In this document: one piece after another, positions 33,190-48,600 of the stretch | Layout of the letters: each line of letters starts with the position of its first letter | Numbering within the stretch: position 1 is the stretch's first letter | NCBI RefSeq assembly: GCF_036588685.1 | Contig: NC_086374.1 | Span: 91,444,059-91,508,058, forward strand | DNA length: 64,000 nucleotides | Reading direction: 5' to 3' | From: Mytilus trossulus | Taxonomy: Eukaryota; Mollusca; Bivalvia; Mytilida; Mytilidae | Notes under the pieces: model-generated | Databases searched by the model: none | Seen by the model: only the letters and a program-made list of their open reading frames with translations | What the model was told of the DNA's origin: nothing | Position numbers and translations under genes: made by a program

Positions 33190-33693
33190 TGCAGAATCAT
33201 TTACTAGCATTCAATTATGATCATAGAAAACCCAAAAGCCTTTTTATATTTCTAGAAAATGTTATTTTTTTAAATGGCCAACTACTGACACAATGACTGA
33301 TAATACATCATGTACTGATCTAAAAGACGAAATATATGTGATTTAAACAAAATGGGTGCCTAAATCAATTTATTTATGGGACAGAAGTTTATTTGAATCT
33401 AATTGCCTGCTGCTTACAAATTGAATAATTATTTCATCCAAACTATTATTTATGGAACTTTATGCATACAGGACACATAAATCAAAAAGTGATGTGTGTT
33501 TAAAAGAAAATATACAGTAAACATTTTATATCTCCCAAGTATGGGGGAGTATACTATAGACTTTACCGTCAATAATATACATTTACCAGTATTTTGATTT
33601 TGGTAAACCTTCTCTTTGTTTACAGTGATCATGACCATGTTATTTATAAGAGTCCAACAGTGTAAACCTATATTAAAGATGTCATAGAAAGTG
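33190..33693 (+). promoter_or_regulatory. Region upstream of CEP192, with probable 5' UTR exon
   Basis: AT-rich flank of the gene. A good splice acceptor (pyrimidine-rich tract ending TTTACAG at 33625) suggests that a UTR segment begins at 33626 and contains the start codon exon. An in-frame TAG at 33685-33687 just before the ATG supports the start at 33694. No promoter element is identifiable. Confidence 0.45.
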
Positions 33694-36600
33694 ATGGATC
33701 TAAAAGACAGTATCAGTATAGAGGATTTGTCAGCTGTTGCTGAAGAAGGGCAGTCAACCAATATAGACAATGAATACTCCTTCAGCCGAAACAAACCTCT
33801 GGCTATGTCTACTGTTGCCAGGGGAAACGGGTAAGGAGCAGGTCAAACTCATTTAAATACAAACTTGGCTATATAAGTATGTCAGCAATGTGGAAAGTCA
33901 TTCTACTCCACATATCAGATTATCTTTGATAAAAGAATGAGAAAGAGAGAATAAAGATGTGTGGTGTAGTTGTCAATGAGCCAGCAATTCATTTACAAAT
34001 GCTTGACAAGAAAGTGTTGTATGTGCTGTTTTACCACTTGCCTAGGTTAGATTAACATTTATTGATTGCATTATGCTGTATCAGCACAAAAAGGCGAGCC
34101 TAGAGGTAAAGGGGACTTAAACAACAAGTACATATTGTAACGCCACTAAGGACAAATGAACAAATTCTACTCACCACTTTTATCTTATCAATTTAAAAAA
34201 AGAAGCCAATATTAATTATTCAATCTTCAAATTTGAACATTGGTTACTTTTTATCAATCTTAACTTATACATCTTATCTATTGTAGAAATAAAGCACGAA
34301 TTGGAGATGATGTCAAAAGTGGGTCATTTATTAATAACAATTCTGTCTCTACGCCCCCTGGTGGGGAAAGTAATCCATCCATACATCAGTTGAGATTATC
34401 CTTCAGTGCATTTGATCAGTCAAACCAGTTATTGAAGCCGAGAGAAGTGACTGGTAGTAAATCTGAACAGCTCCTTTCAAGACAGGATGATAGTTTATTG
34501 TCTCAGAATGATTGGGGTCAGCCTCCATATGGAATAGGGTAAATTTACTTGGAAATGAATAATTCATGAACAAACAGATCACATCAATCACATACACCCT
34601 ACTCCTGATAAATGGGATGCACCAACAATAAACATGGTCCAGGTAGTCGGACTTGGTACATACACAAAATGTTGTGCAGATGGGTCAATATAAAACCATT
34701 TTATGTGTTCACAAATTTCCCCTGTATCCTTTCTAGCTCATATGCTGTTAAAGTAAAATGCACAATAGAAAATGTACCCAGTGCAGCTATAAACAGGATG
34801 AGCACTAACCTGACAAGAAAATAAGATAAAAACACATAAATTTGGAAACAGTCTTTTAAATGCCACCTACACAACTACAACTGACTCTTTAAGATGTTGC
34901 TAAGATACATATGGATAAAAAAAATATATGTATATATCTGTATAGAATTTGTAAGAGGAGTGTACTTGTTACATGTGACTTTCCAGTGATATTGTTTGCC
35001 TTAAATTAATGGAGAATAAAGGCTTTTTCCCCTGTAAAAGAATCCCAATTTGAAAAAATAATGGCTTGAAATTATTCTCAAAAAGACAACTATTTTCCCA
35101 AACAGTGCAATCTCAGTAGTAATTGTGCATGAATACAAACTGAAAAGCATGACTTTAAAAATTTTCATGCCTCAAATGACTATATGTGCAGATTTGAGGG
35201 CCTATTTATGTATCACCACTGACAAAATGGGGTCTTATCTTAAAGCAGGGTTTGACTCTTGAAAATGGGTCTGTAAATTGAAGTTTCAGTCAAATTCATG
35301 GTTTATTTTAAATTTCCCAATTTTATGAAAATAACGCATATTTTCCCAATAAAAAAGGGTAGAGGTAGTTTTGAAAAAAGCCAACAATATCACTGCTTTC
35401 ACAACAAGTTGTGTGAAAATTTTAATACAGGCCTTTCTAGCTCTCAACCCTTTGGTCCTATTTAAATGTCTAAATTTGCTTATTTTGGTTTTAGGCCAGG
35501 AGGATATGAAGCCAGTAGAAATTCTTCATTGGGTTTAATTCAGGTGGATGCAATGAGTGGTGAGTAAATATATTTTTTAAACAGACTCTTAAGGAAGGTG
35601 AGTATGCTGACTTCCATCCATGAGTCTGTCAATCTGTCACCCACCAATGAATTTAGCATCAAACTTCTAGTGAGAATACTATACTGTTTGATGCATTTCA
35701 TATCCTTGACTCAAACTTCCTGGTTATATATATTCTTACTTATACATGAATTGGCCATTGAACATTTTTTTGTCCCATTCTTCTTAAGAACTACAAAGTA
35801 GAGCTTACTGAAAATGTGTAACGTGCATCATGTTAGCATGCTTCCTTTGATACTTTTCCACGTCCAATGTGCATCAACTTCCTGTTTACTGATTTTGCAT
35901 AATTGAATTTACCGGTATATCAGGCCCTACAAACTTGTTGTGATACTTTGAAACAGCAACCCAACAATACAACAAACTAAAAGGACATGTTGAGGTCAGC
36001 ACACAATCTACAGAACTCCATACAGTTTGCCTCTTTATCACACTAAGTAACTGTTGGGACAGAATCATGAACTTGTGACATGCTAAACTTTAGTCTAGTT
36101 TTCTTATATGTGTTACAACCTCAAGCTCAATCAACTTTAACAAAACAAATCAAACAAATTGAGCATCAATGCCATATCAGTTGAATTTATGTTTGAATTT
36201 TTAAATATAATATTTGCTGCTTATATAAACCTAACATTTAATTACAGTTTATGTACTAAGTTAATTATTTCCCCCAGATTTAACTGGTAGTGAATTTAAT
36301 TTATACATGCCTGGTATGGATCAAACAAAGACTGGAAATAGATCAGTGCAAGGATCCAGTAGCACAGAAAATAAGACTGGTACCACTTTGCAAAGTTCCA
36401 GTCAAGGAAACAGCTTGGGAAACAGTCAGCACATCAGTGATAATCAACCAGCCTTTTTCAGGTTTGATAACATGCTGTTTTTTTTGTGTTTTTTCTGGGT
36501 TTTTTTTTGTCCCATACAAGGGAAACTGAAAATAGTCATGAAATCGCTATTCTTGACCTTGATGATATGCAGCAGAGTTGAACAGAGAAGAGGTGTTTAA

Positions 36601-39600
36601 CTTGCTTGTTTTTGAATACTATGAAAAATTGCATTTTAATTACTCTGACACACAATTCCTGCTATAGATGTATTAAACTATATCATGAATTTTAAAGTCA
36701 ACTTTTTTTAAAAGATAAATGCCCTCTGAAATATAAATTATATATTATACATTAAAATTGCATTGTAAGTGCTCTCACATGTACATTTCTGGTCAAACCC
36801 TTATAAGCAATATTAGGGACTAGTTACAATCAATGTCAAGAGTTATGCCTTTGGGAATGAATAATAATGTAAAAAATTCTTTGGTAAGCTCTTTCAAACG
36901 AGTAAGTTCGGTAAGTGCCATATTTGGCCCAAATTATAAAGTTCATGGTTACAAGACAATAATTGTTTTAAGTTGCCTTAAATACATGTGAGAAAGTTAA
37001 ACAGAGCTGTTTTCGTCAAAGTTTTTTTCTAATATGTTGATTTTTACATCCCAAAAAGGTCAAAATAAGGGATTTTGGTGAAATTTGACAAACTCAGCTG
37101 GATTTCAACCAAATAGAGGATCAGGAAACATAGAACGCAGGCGTCGACAACCTTAATATTCAAATAAGACATGTTAAATGTCTTCACAAACATTATTTTA
37201 AAAGATCTTTGTTGTCGACGTATGCGCTCTATGTTTCCTGTCAAATAATCTTTGGAAATTTACCCATTTTCATTGATTTTTTTGTGAAAAATCAATATGA
37301 GTACAACTTGTGACATCATAATGAAACGCAAACACGTAAAATTTTCAACAGAATGGTTCATATCCTATCTAGTTAATGTATTAGCTATAATTTATCGTGA
37401 TATTGGTCAATAAATCCTCATTTGAAATTTACGCTAAAAAAGGGGGCCAGTTTAGGACCTTATCGAACATACTCCTTTATTATAATATATGCCAGGCATG
37501 TGGGCTTTGAACTTGATACTTAAAACTCTTTGAATAGTGGGACTAGTCTTGTTCTATGTTGCTTCTCAATCCATATTCTGAGACTCTGACACATAAATCT
37601 TACAAAAGTCTGAAAACAAGTCTTAAAAATATATTTGGTTAACCAATATCCACTTAATTCCACTAAAATTGGTAACCTCAGAAATTGGTTATTTCAGGCA
37701 TGATGTAGATACTGTTAAGAAGAAGCCATCAGATAAACCAGCACCCGTCCCAGAAGGACCTGTCAGACAGTCACTGGTTTTTCAGGAAATGTTCAGCAAT
37801 CAGCATGATGGGGATGTGACCGTACCAGAGGTCAATATAGACGAGGAGCTGATGCAGTTGGATGATGATTTCAGTGACTTTGATGATACTGGTATAGAGG
37901 ATGTAGACTGTGATAAAAAAGGTAGATAAACCATACAATGAAACCAATCACTTCGATTTGTTATAAAAGTAGTATGCATGGGTCATTTGTCAATTTTGAA
38001 GTTTTCGTAATTAATTATGGGTAGTTAGACCTTGGTTTCATATTCTTTCAGCATATTATGTAGTGATAAAATGTGAAGATGGTGAACCATTTCAGTGTCT
38101 CTGGATATAATGATTATGATCATTGATCCTGTTTTATCTGTGAATTTATAAGATTTTTCTGCTTAATGATTTCAAGATATTTTTTGCATTGAATATATTT
38201 GATGATATCCAGCTGTATTGTACTTCGATAAAAATTATACAAATTTATTAATAAAAAAAAATGGCTTCTCAAAATGATCTGCTGACATTAAGTTTAACAA
38301 GTATAAAAAAAACAATGTTCTGTATTTATCTCATTGTTTAAATCATAATATAGACTTTAAATCGAGCTTTGATTTTGTTGAATTAAATGTAATTTCAAAA
38401 ATATCCAGTATCCAAAACAGTTGATGTGTTCTTTGAATTTTTTTGTCTAAGTCTTTCGAAGCATTAACTTAACAGTGTTGTAAAAAGTCTTTTATGACTT
38501 AAAAGATAACAATAAGGAGATGTGCTATAATTGCCAATGAGACATCTATTCTTAAAAGTCTAATTGAAGTGGATGTAATCAATTATAGGCAACAGTACAG
38601 CCTTCAACAATGAGAAAAACACATTGGGTATAGTTAGTTAGTTTTTGACTTTCTCATCTTTAATTGTTACAGATGAAATTCTTAGTTATAGTGCTTTATA
38701 TATTTATTATTACAGATGTGACACAAGATAATGGTGTTTTAGATTCTATCTATCTTAAAATGATGTCCAGCGGTGGAGATGGAGCAGAACTAACACAGAA
38801 TACCAAGTTATTTCCAAGTCTTAGTAAAGTCACTCTTTTTGATGGTATGTTGTTTTGGGATATTATCTTGAAAACATTAGACAGAGAAAATCTGTCAGCA
38901 AAAAATTTCATATAGAAGCTAATTGTGACCTACAAATCATTTCATTGATTTTTCTCACATAAACTTTGAATTGTGAGTGTCATATCTAATGAAAGAAGTC
39001 TTTTATTTGCACTGTGTGCCTTATTGTGAGTTAGACTATTTTAAAATTTAATGAAAAAATATTACTATGGGAAAAAAAAGTTACTGAAAATCATAGTGAT
39101 TAAAATGATTTCATCAAAGGGGTTTGGCATCTATGAATATTATGGCAAGGTCAAAAATTCTTATTACCAATAAAGCAGATCATGTATGAATTAGGGTAGC
39201 ATCACTTTTACCATTCTTGAGTTATGCCCCTTAATATTGTTATATGCACACACAAAAAGGGGGGATGGGTATTATCTGTGTTCCATGGATATCTACCTTA
39301 TTTATTTATTTCAATGACTTTATATATCCCAGTTTACCTCCTGTAATCAATACTTATTCAATAAAAAGCCATTCTTCACCTATTTAAAGGACGCCATTTT
39401 CCTGTGAAAGGTAAGTTTCAGGTTGAATAGTAGAGGAAATATTTCTTTTCTAACATTAACATATAGATTTTTAAATGTTTTTGAAGTTAACCAACCATTT
39501 AATGCATTGAATGAGGTAGTGTAGATTTATTATTGGACACAAGTTTTTTATGTGCTGTACATTGATGTAATGAAATATGTTGCTTAGTTTGCTTATTAAT

Positions 39601-42600
39601 TAACTATGATATATATGAATATGTGTATTATAGCATAATGTAAAATTAATGTTTAATTATACCCCGACTCTAAAAATGGAGACCATGTTGCTATCACCTT
39701 GTCTGTCCATTTGTCTTAAGGATGTTTGCTATTCTGTTAAAAAATAACAAGCTTTTTTAAAGACTATTATGAATTGATAGTTTATGAATAAAGAAACAAA
39801 AAAAGTATAGTCGCCGTCAGCTAAAATTCGTAGCGGTTATTGGTTAAAATAATCTTAACTATCAATCGCGTTCACTCGAGATATAGATTTTATCATTCCA
39901 TTCATAAATCGCGAAAAGAAAAACCACTACTGACCTACCTTTTAAGTGATCACACTGTAATAATCCTGGCCTTCACATTTTCTAGAATGTTTTACATTGT
40001 AATTCCGCCATCTTCGTTTCTATGAGGATCATTTGTTTACATGTGAAATTCGTCACTTGCGCAGTTTCCTGAAATGTTCTTTTCATTGATGTGATGCGGT
40101 TTCCCGCGCTTTATGCAAATGTTATGAAATTGAACTCCACGGAAACACTTCCGGGAAAAACAATGGCGGTTTCCACCATTCAAAATAGTCTTGGAAAATG
40201 TGAAGGTCAGGATTATCACAGTGCAATCACTTAAAAGGTAGGTCAGTAGTGGTTTTTCTTTTTGCGATTTATGAATGGAATGTAAAAAACTATATCTCGA
40301 GTGAACGTGGTTGATAGTTTAGATTATTTTTACTGATAACCGCTACGAATTTCAGCTGACGGCGACTATAGAAAAAAATGGAGTGTCTGTGTGCTCGTTT
40401 TCGAGATATGAGACATTGAAAATTTGGCGGGAAACAATTCTCTCTAAATTAACATATATTTATCATTGGCACCTTGTTATTTTAAAAAAAATAATAAAAA
40501 AATAACAAGTATCTTATGAAATTTTGAAATATGGCTTTTTAAACTTTATGCAATAACATTATGAAAAGAAAAGAAGAGGTTAGTGGACAATTTTTTTTAA
40601 TGACAATACATGGATAAAACCAGAGGATTCCAAAAATCTGGCAAAAAATCAAAAGATGGAGGAGCAAACACTTCATCTCAGGTATTACCTGTACTGAACA
40701 GAATAACTTCATATTTGATCAGCAGTTTGACAGTGATGAGTTGTTCAGTGTGAACACTTTTTAAATCTGTCAACTACCTTCTTTTTGTTAGGTTCCTGGT
40801 GACCTGATAGACATCATAAGATTCAAAATTTGTGTTCAGTTCTACAAATGTATATTAGTAGCTATATATAGACATTTTGCAACATGACAAAGTTAACAGT
40901 TAAACGAGATTGCGATGCAATCTGATTTTTATCGACAAATGTCTACTGGTCAGCCAGACCACGAGCTGATAAAATCTACTAGTCCGACGCATATTCTACT
41001 GGTCTCGGACCAGCGCCAATTTCAACCCCTGTCAGTGTCTATGGAAAAAGACCCTTTAAGACATAGTAACATTCAAACACTCCACACTTACATGACAAAC
41101 AAAAACACTTTGCAATCAAGTCATATTTGTATACTTGACCAGTGACAGTGACAAACATAAAGTATATACTGAAAAAAAAGTAACAAAACGGAAAACACAT
41201 GAGAAAATGGTATTAAAGAAGGTAATGTATATCATTTAATTATTTATTTATTTGTTTTGTAGATGTCGGCAGTAATGATGATTTAAGGGATGTGGAGGGA
41301 AAACAGACAGGACAAAGTAGTGAGATAGATACAGAGGATGAACTGGAAATGGCTAGACAGGTAAAACAGTGTTAATTTAATTTAGACAAATTAAGGGACT
41401 TAAATTTTGGCTCTTCATGACATCATTGGTAAGTATGGTCTTGAGAAACGATGTTAGTCCATCGTAAGGGGACAATAAATGGCTGGCCCGTGTTTAGAGA
41501 GAGCAAAATCTTTTGTGCGTAAAACACCCCCTTGCAGATTTTCGAAAAAATAGTGGGCTACAAGTCACCACTCTCACCAGGAAAATGGAGAAGAATTAGT
41601 AGAAGTTGTAATAATTTGTTTCCCAAACCACTATGATCAAATATGTTAAAAGTCATATATATGAAACTTCAAATTAAAAAAAGAATTATTCATAAGTTTT
41701 TTATAACTAAATGACTAGTTTTTATTATAAAACTTATGCACATCTACTTTTTTCTCACGAAAATTCTATAATTTGTCTCCATCTTAAAGACACCGACATG
41801 TTTTCTGTATTCAGCGTGACCTTTCTCGTAAAAATCCAGTGATTGCAATATGCAAGTGCAAATGGAAACCCAAATGTAATTACCGCTCCGTCATCAAGAT
41901 AAACTATATTTTATTAGACCTGTTATACACATGCTTTTCTGAATATCCATGTTTCTTTGTTGATTGTTTATAAACGAGTGACAATCGTTTAACCTCGGCT
42001 TCAAAACACAACCATTAATAAGCTGCCATATTTTCACAACAAAACTGACCGATTTGAAATATTTTTTGACAATAATACAAAATTTATGTGAAAAAAATAA
42101 TAAAATCATGCACAGAAGACTTAAGTTTATGATATATGTATGCAATGGTTCAAAGAATTGGATTAACATTATGTTTCTTCTGCCATTTTAAAAACTAATT
42201 CAGACAGTTAAAGCATTGTGTTGTTGTACTTTAGACAAGGTAAAACATCTTCTTCTTCTCCCAAAAATATTGGAGTAGACTCCTAGGTAACAATTGAAAT
42301 ATTGAGCACTTACATCATCACTCCACCATACTTCATGAAATTGATCAAGATCATATCATATGGTGGTCACATAAACTTCATTGGTTTATCTGACAGACTA
42401 AAAAATCACTTAAAAATTTAGGGAAGAAATCAGTTGTTGGTTAATTATATGTTCTCTGGAAGAGTAAGCATATCCAAGACTCTCTTATTTACTTTTGCAG
42501 TTGCTAATATGTAAATTCAAAAGTTAAACATTATGTAGCCACACAGTTAAATTTTCTCATTTGATTTCAAAATCAATTAATTTTTATTGGACAACATAGT

Positions 42601-45600
42601 ATATTTTTTTTTCAGTCTATGGGTTTAGAAAGAGAGGTAGGAGCTGGTCAGTGTTCAGATAACCGTGCCTCTATACCCAGGCCAGGTTTGTTTACATGCA
42701 TTGCTACACAAACAGAAAAAAAGACCTCATAATATGTTTTGCTAATAAATTCTGTTATGAAAATAGCATTGACAATTAATGAAAATATTTATGAACAACA
42801 AATTGAAATCGTTATTGATTTAAATGATAGAAATTATTGTTAAATTATTAGTTGATATGATTTCTATCAGTCCTCAGTATTTATCTATAGTAACTGCAAG
42901 ATTTCAAAGTTCAAAAGTAATATTTTTTAGGATTACGAAATATATAGATCTCTTACAGACAAAGTTAATTTTAATTATCTTTTAATAAGGTGTGGAAGGT
43001 ACCAGTCAGCAGGAATCATCTGGTCCACAAATGTCAATAGCAATGAGACAATCAGCTGAAGGTGATGTAGTTACCTCCCCTGTTCCTGGTGATGGTGGTG
43101 GAGGTGGGGATGGCAGCAGTGGATCAGACAAGTGAGTTATCTCCCTTACCAATGAAAACCGTAATAAGTGATTGTCTCACATGTTATAGACTACAAATGA
43201 AAGAGGTCTGAAAAGAGTTCAAACTCATCATTTAAGTATTTTGTATTAATCATGAAAAACTGCAAACATTTACGAGGTCAACCAAATTTTTTATTAAATC
43301 AGAGCTGAAAGTTTCACTTTTGATCTCTGACTGTAGATCTTTTAGTACCAGCAGAACAGGAATCTATTGGTAGCCACCAGAGCTCACAGTCACCATAAAT
43401 ATTTGTATCTTGTCAGCTTATAATGAATGTCTTTTTTATCTTTTTCCAAGCAGATCAAATTAATCATTAACATTCATTAATTTACAGTGAAGACACTAGA
43501 CGATCAACTGATGCCAAAAATTTTCTTGATACCTTCCGATCAAACTTCAAACCTGTGATGCCTCCACCATCAGGAAGTCTGGATATTGAGGTAGCTTCAT
43601 AGATTTTTTTTTTTAAAAGGGTGTAATTGTTCTTTAGAATTTAAATTTATTGCATTTTCTGATTTGGTGTCTAGTCAAGCTTTATATTGAAAATATCATT
43701 ATTTATTTGAATGTGTTGTAGATTAATCTTCTGTGTAAAACTAAGCAATGAATCAACATGTTTTATATAGAATTCAAATTGTCTGGAGTCAAGGTTCTAT
43801 TTAGGATCATTGTCTGGTTTTGATTTATGTTAATGATCCTTACATTTATTTTGATTAGCAATATGTAGTATCAGTAAGTAAATTATGTGTGACTGCACTA
43901 GGGTTAGATATTATTCTATCTGAAGGCTAGATAGTCAACTGTTATTAATGGGTGTAGGACATACTACAGTTTTTCTCTCTTATTATATTATTATGTTGTA
44001 CAATATATTGTTAATTGTAATGAGGTAAATAAAATTAAAACGCAATCCAAATTGATTTCCATATCACTGAATTGGATACATGTGTTTAGTTGATTATTAG
44101 CCATTAAAATTATTAGAAACAGTTCATTAATCCATTTTATATGTTGAGTTATACAAATGTCAAAATCCTAAAACTCTGCGTACTGTATCAACAACAATAT
44201 TTTTTTTAATTTTAAATCTTTCCTGGGATTGAAGTCATATAACTTTGCTCAGTGCTCAGAGCACAAAAATTATGCTTGAAACATGAAATCCAGCATTTTG
44301 ATTGGTTGATTTGGAGTATGAGTACAAAAAAATGACTCAAAAGTTTTATAACCTCAAGGCCAGATATCAGTGATTAGCAGAAATTATTTTGATTAGATCT
44401 TGACTTGAGTACATGTATCTTGTATCAGTATTCAGTGATATGTTAATTTCTAGAGAAGGTAAAGGTATTTACAATACAAATTAATTTCACTATAGCTCTC
44501 TTCATGCAAGCTTTATATTTCATCTTTAATTGGTGTTTGGCACCTGTTTTTCATCTCTTATTTCTGTTTCAACATCATTAACTTGATATGTCAGTTTCTT
44601 CTTCTGATTTGAAAGAAATACATCAATCATAGTTTACAAAAGAAAAGATGAGCCTGCAGGAAATTTCCTTTGTTCCCATGATTCATTAGAAATGTGACAG
44701 TTTTTTGAAACCTTGACAACAATACAATGTGTATATTGGAATTCTGACTAGGATTGACTTTAAATTGATTATTTAGAATATGAGCTTATATTGAAATAGA
44801 AACTTGATAGTAGTAAGAATGTTAAGATTGTTGAGCTCTACCAATTGAACATATATCGCAAATTGTCAGACAACTTGTAATAGGAGTTGTAGCACTTAAA
44901 TGAATGATATGATCACTAGTTATAGCTTATCTGCAAGGAGAAATAGACTTGGCTAAGAAATTAAATGAATAAAGTACAGTTAATGCTACATGTAACTAGA
45001 TGTCTAGGCAAAACTGGTATACAGAAACTTTATTCTTTCAATTTTGATTGGTATTGCTGATCATGCTCTGGTTTTCAAAAGTTTTTTTATGGTAACAACA
45101 ATATTTAATATAAATTTTACAATAGGAACAAAGAGTGAAGCCAATGGGAGATGATCTTTTGACAGAAAAGGGCATGGACAGATATTCTAATTATCAGGTA
45201 ACAGAAAAGGGCATGGACAGATATTCTAATTATCAGGTATCAGAAAAGGGCATGGACAGATATTCTAATTATCAGGTAACAGAAAAGGGCATGGACAGAT
45301 ATTATAATTATCAAGATTTAGAAAAGGGCATGAACAGATATTTTAGTTATCAAGATTTAGAAAAGGGCATGGACATATTTTAATTATCCATATTTAGAAA
45401 AGGGCATGGACAGATATTCTAATTATCAAGATTTAGAAAAGGGCATGGACAGATATTCTAATTATCAAGATTTAGAAAAGGGCATGGACATATAATCTAA
45501 TTATCAGGTAACAGAAAAGGGCATGGACAGATATTCTAGTTATCAAGATTAAGAAAAGGGCATGGACAGATATTCTAATTATCAGGTATCAGAAAAAGAC

Positions 45601-48600
45601 ATGGACAGATATTCTATATAAAAACAGACTTGTGCTTTTGAGCTCACTGAAAGCAAATCTACACTCAGAAATTTTACAAGGGTCCTTGGCAGTTGTCTAC
45701 AGGAATAATTTATGTTCATACTGTTTATGTTAAATATTTGGATTCCTAAAACTTTTTATCTAGTTTTCTTTTTTCTTGTTTTAGATTTTTGAATAAATTC
45801 CCTGTTGAATTGTACAAAATATAAGATTTCAGTATGCCTATTGGTTAATCAGAAAATTAAGATTTAAGGCAGATTTTACAGTACTGTGTTCTGAATGTCA
45901 TTTGCAGGTGTACTTTATATCAGGCATTTTCTAAAGATAAATAAATCATGTATTGTGTAAAGCCCTAATGGGTTGTTTCATTTTAAAAAAACATTCCTGG
46001 TACACAGAAAAGGCTCTTTGAAAGCAGAATAGTCATCTATAGAGGCAATAATTTTTAGAATTTCTCTTACACTTTCACTGTATAAAGTCACACATCCATA
46101 TATGATATTTGAAATTGCCTTCCCTGAGGGACATGTGTTTTCATGGAACAACCCATTACAATACTTGAATATTCAAACATTTATCTGTATGTTACAGGCA
46201 CACACTATGGAGGAAGAGTCTTTATTACAATCCAGGTATTTAGCACCCACCCCAATGTTTAATGCTACTGAGAATACCTCCCAATTAAGATGGAGTGTAG
46301 ACAATACAGCTGATTACCAGACAGACCCAGGGAACAGACTGGAAGCCTCTGGTTTTAATGCTGAAGATGTGTTTTCCGTATGTCATGCTTTAAGTATTAT
46401 TGTTTGCTTTTCTTTGTCCAATTTATAAAAAAAGATGACATATTTTTTTCCCTAAAACAAATATAAAAATATGTATTTTCTTCTGATGCCTATTAATTCT
46501 TATTTTCTTTAAAAATCTTCATAGTGCTCACCTATATTTGCACTAATACCAATTCTCATAAGAATAAACGAATCACCTTCATTACAAATCAGAAAGCATT
46601 TATCAAACTTCTGATTAGTGCCCTACAAGGTATCTTATTTCATCTTTCTTTGTAATTTTCATTCAAATTTGAAATGTATTGTTTTTATGAAATTGATAAC
46701 TTTTTTTGAAGTAATATTAATATGCTAATTAACATTTCTAACATAGGGTGAAGGTAATTTAATTTTAGCTTTTTTAGATAAAATTAACATGTAGTTAATT
46801 AATTTCGATTTGAAAGCATTTAGAATGTTGTCTGTCTGCAACTAAAAGTTATTGAGGAAATCAGTATAAATTTGATGATAGTGATTTGTATGTTTGACAG
46901 AATCAGCAGGATGATAACCCTTTTGGAGAAGTCAACAACTCCTTTGGATCATTTGGAGCCAGTCCCCCTCCTAGACAAAGTCATGATATGACTCCACCTG
47001 GAGATATGACTCTGGAACCACCTGTTAGTCCTCGGACAAGTGTAGACAGTAAATCATATCGTAGCAGTAGTAGTCCTCCTAAATTTGACCAACCAAAGTT
47101 CTCTACAGCGTCCCCTCAGACAAGACAGTCTTTGAGAAATAGTCAGAAATCATTACAGGAGGCAAAACTAGCAGGTAAAAATGAATTTTATATTTGTGGC
47201 ACAAACAGAAAAATCTTACTTTAGACATGTCAGTTTCTTTTGAATAATAAAAAAGCATATAGAATCATACTAGGAGGGCACTGTTTTTCAGATTAGAAGT
47301 ACCTGGTTTTGTACTATACTAGGAGGGCACTGTTTTTCAGATTAGAAGTACCTGGTTTTGTACTATAAAAAAATTCAGGAACCAGTAAGCTCTAATATGC
47401 AATTAAATTTATGTTGAATTTTCAGCACAAGTCAGAATAAGATATAGTTTAGACATGAAATGACAGCCACTTTATTTAAACTTGAGACAAAGTTGCCATT
47501 ACAATGCTTGAAATTGAAGAATTTAACATAGAAAACAATTAGGTTATGAGTTAGTGGTTTAATACTGTGTGGTAATTGTTTTATTTTTTTCAGAGAAAAT
47601 TGGAGTGGATTTGGCTTATGTTAGTTCACTGTCAACTGAAGCTGCTGAACAGAAAGCTCTAGTAGATGAAATGGTAGCACAGGGAAACCTTGGTGTTAAT
47701 TTTACTGTTCATGAAGATTTTATGTCAGCAGGTTAGTTTTTTGTACTGAAAATAATATTGATTAAAACTTATTTAATTGGATTTAGAAGTGTTCTTATTT
47801 TCCCTCATTGAAAAGTGGTGCTGGAGACATAGAAATAATGGGTATACTTTAAAATGATTTTGTATGACTCCATTTGAGAAATGACTTATGTAACCACTGG
47901 ATATTTGTGGACAGTAATTTCATATCTTAGCAGGTGTATTTCACACAGGTCTACAATTCTTTGCCAGATTTAAATTTTATGTAAGGGAAAAAAAAGTAAA
48001 AACACAAAAATACTGAACTCTGAAGAAAATTCAAAAAGGAAAGTCCCAAATCAAATGGCAAATTCAAAAGTTCAAACACATCAAACGAATGGATAACAAC
48101 TGTCATACTCCTGACTTGGTACAGGCATTTTCTAGTGTAGAAAATGGTGGATTGAACCTGGTTTTATAGCTAGCTATGAAAAGGAAAGATTGCAATGTGT
48201 TCTATTCTGATCATTCATGCAGTTGAAAGAGAATTATCTTGTGTAGTGACTTCAAAGCAGGACCTGCTTGCTTATCTATTTGATAGTTGTCTGAATAATA
48301 ATGTTCCTGAAAATTTCTGCCTTAAACTATAAAGGGTCATTAAAGCTGAAGGACGCCTCCTAGTTTGGGAATTTCTCGTTACATTGAAGACCTGTTGGTG
48401 ACCTTCTGCTGTTGTTTTTATCTATGGTCGGGTTGTTGTCTCTTTGATACATTCCCCATTTCCATTCTCAATTTTAAGTTAAAAGAATGCAGCAAGATAG
48501 TGTAAATTGGACTAAAAATGAATCAATTAATAATTTTGGTTCATGAAGTAAAGTCATATTGCATGGATAATTTATTACAAAGAATTTACTATACTATTTA

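Noticed and set aside
36290..36529. Overlapping frames around 36290-36600 as separate genes
   Set aside because: One is the CEP192 exon 4 frame read through its donor into the intron, and the other is its shadow.
45162..45620. 39-bp direct repeats as a possible CRISPR array
   Set aside because: The repeats are contiguous with no spacers, the window is eukaryotic, and the unit continues a CEP192 exon in frame.
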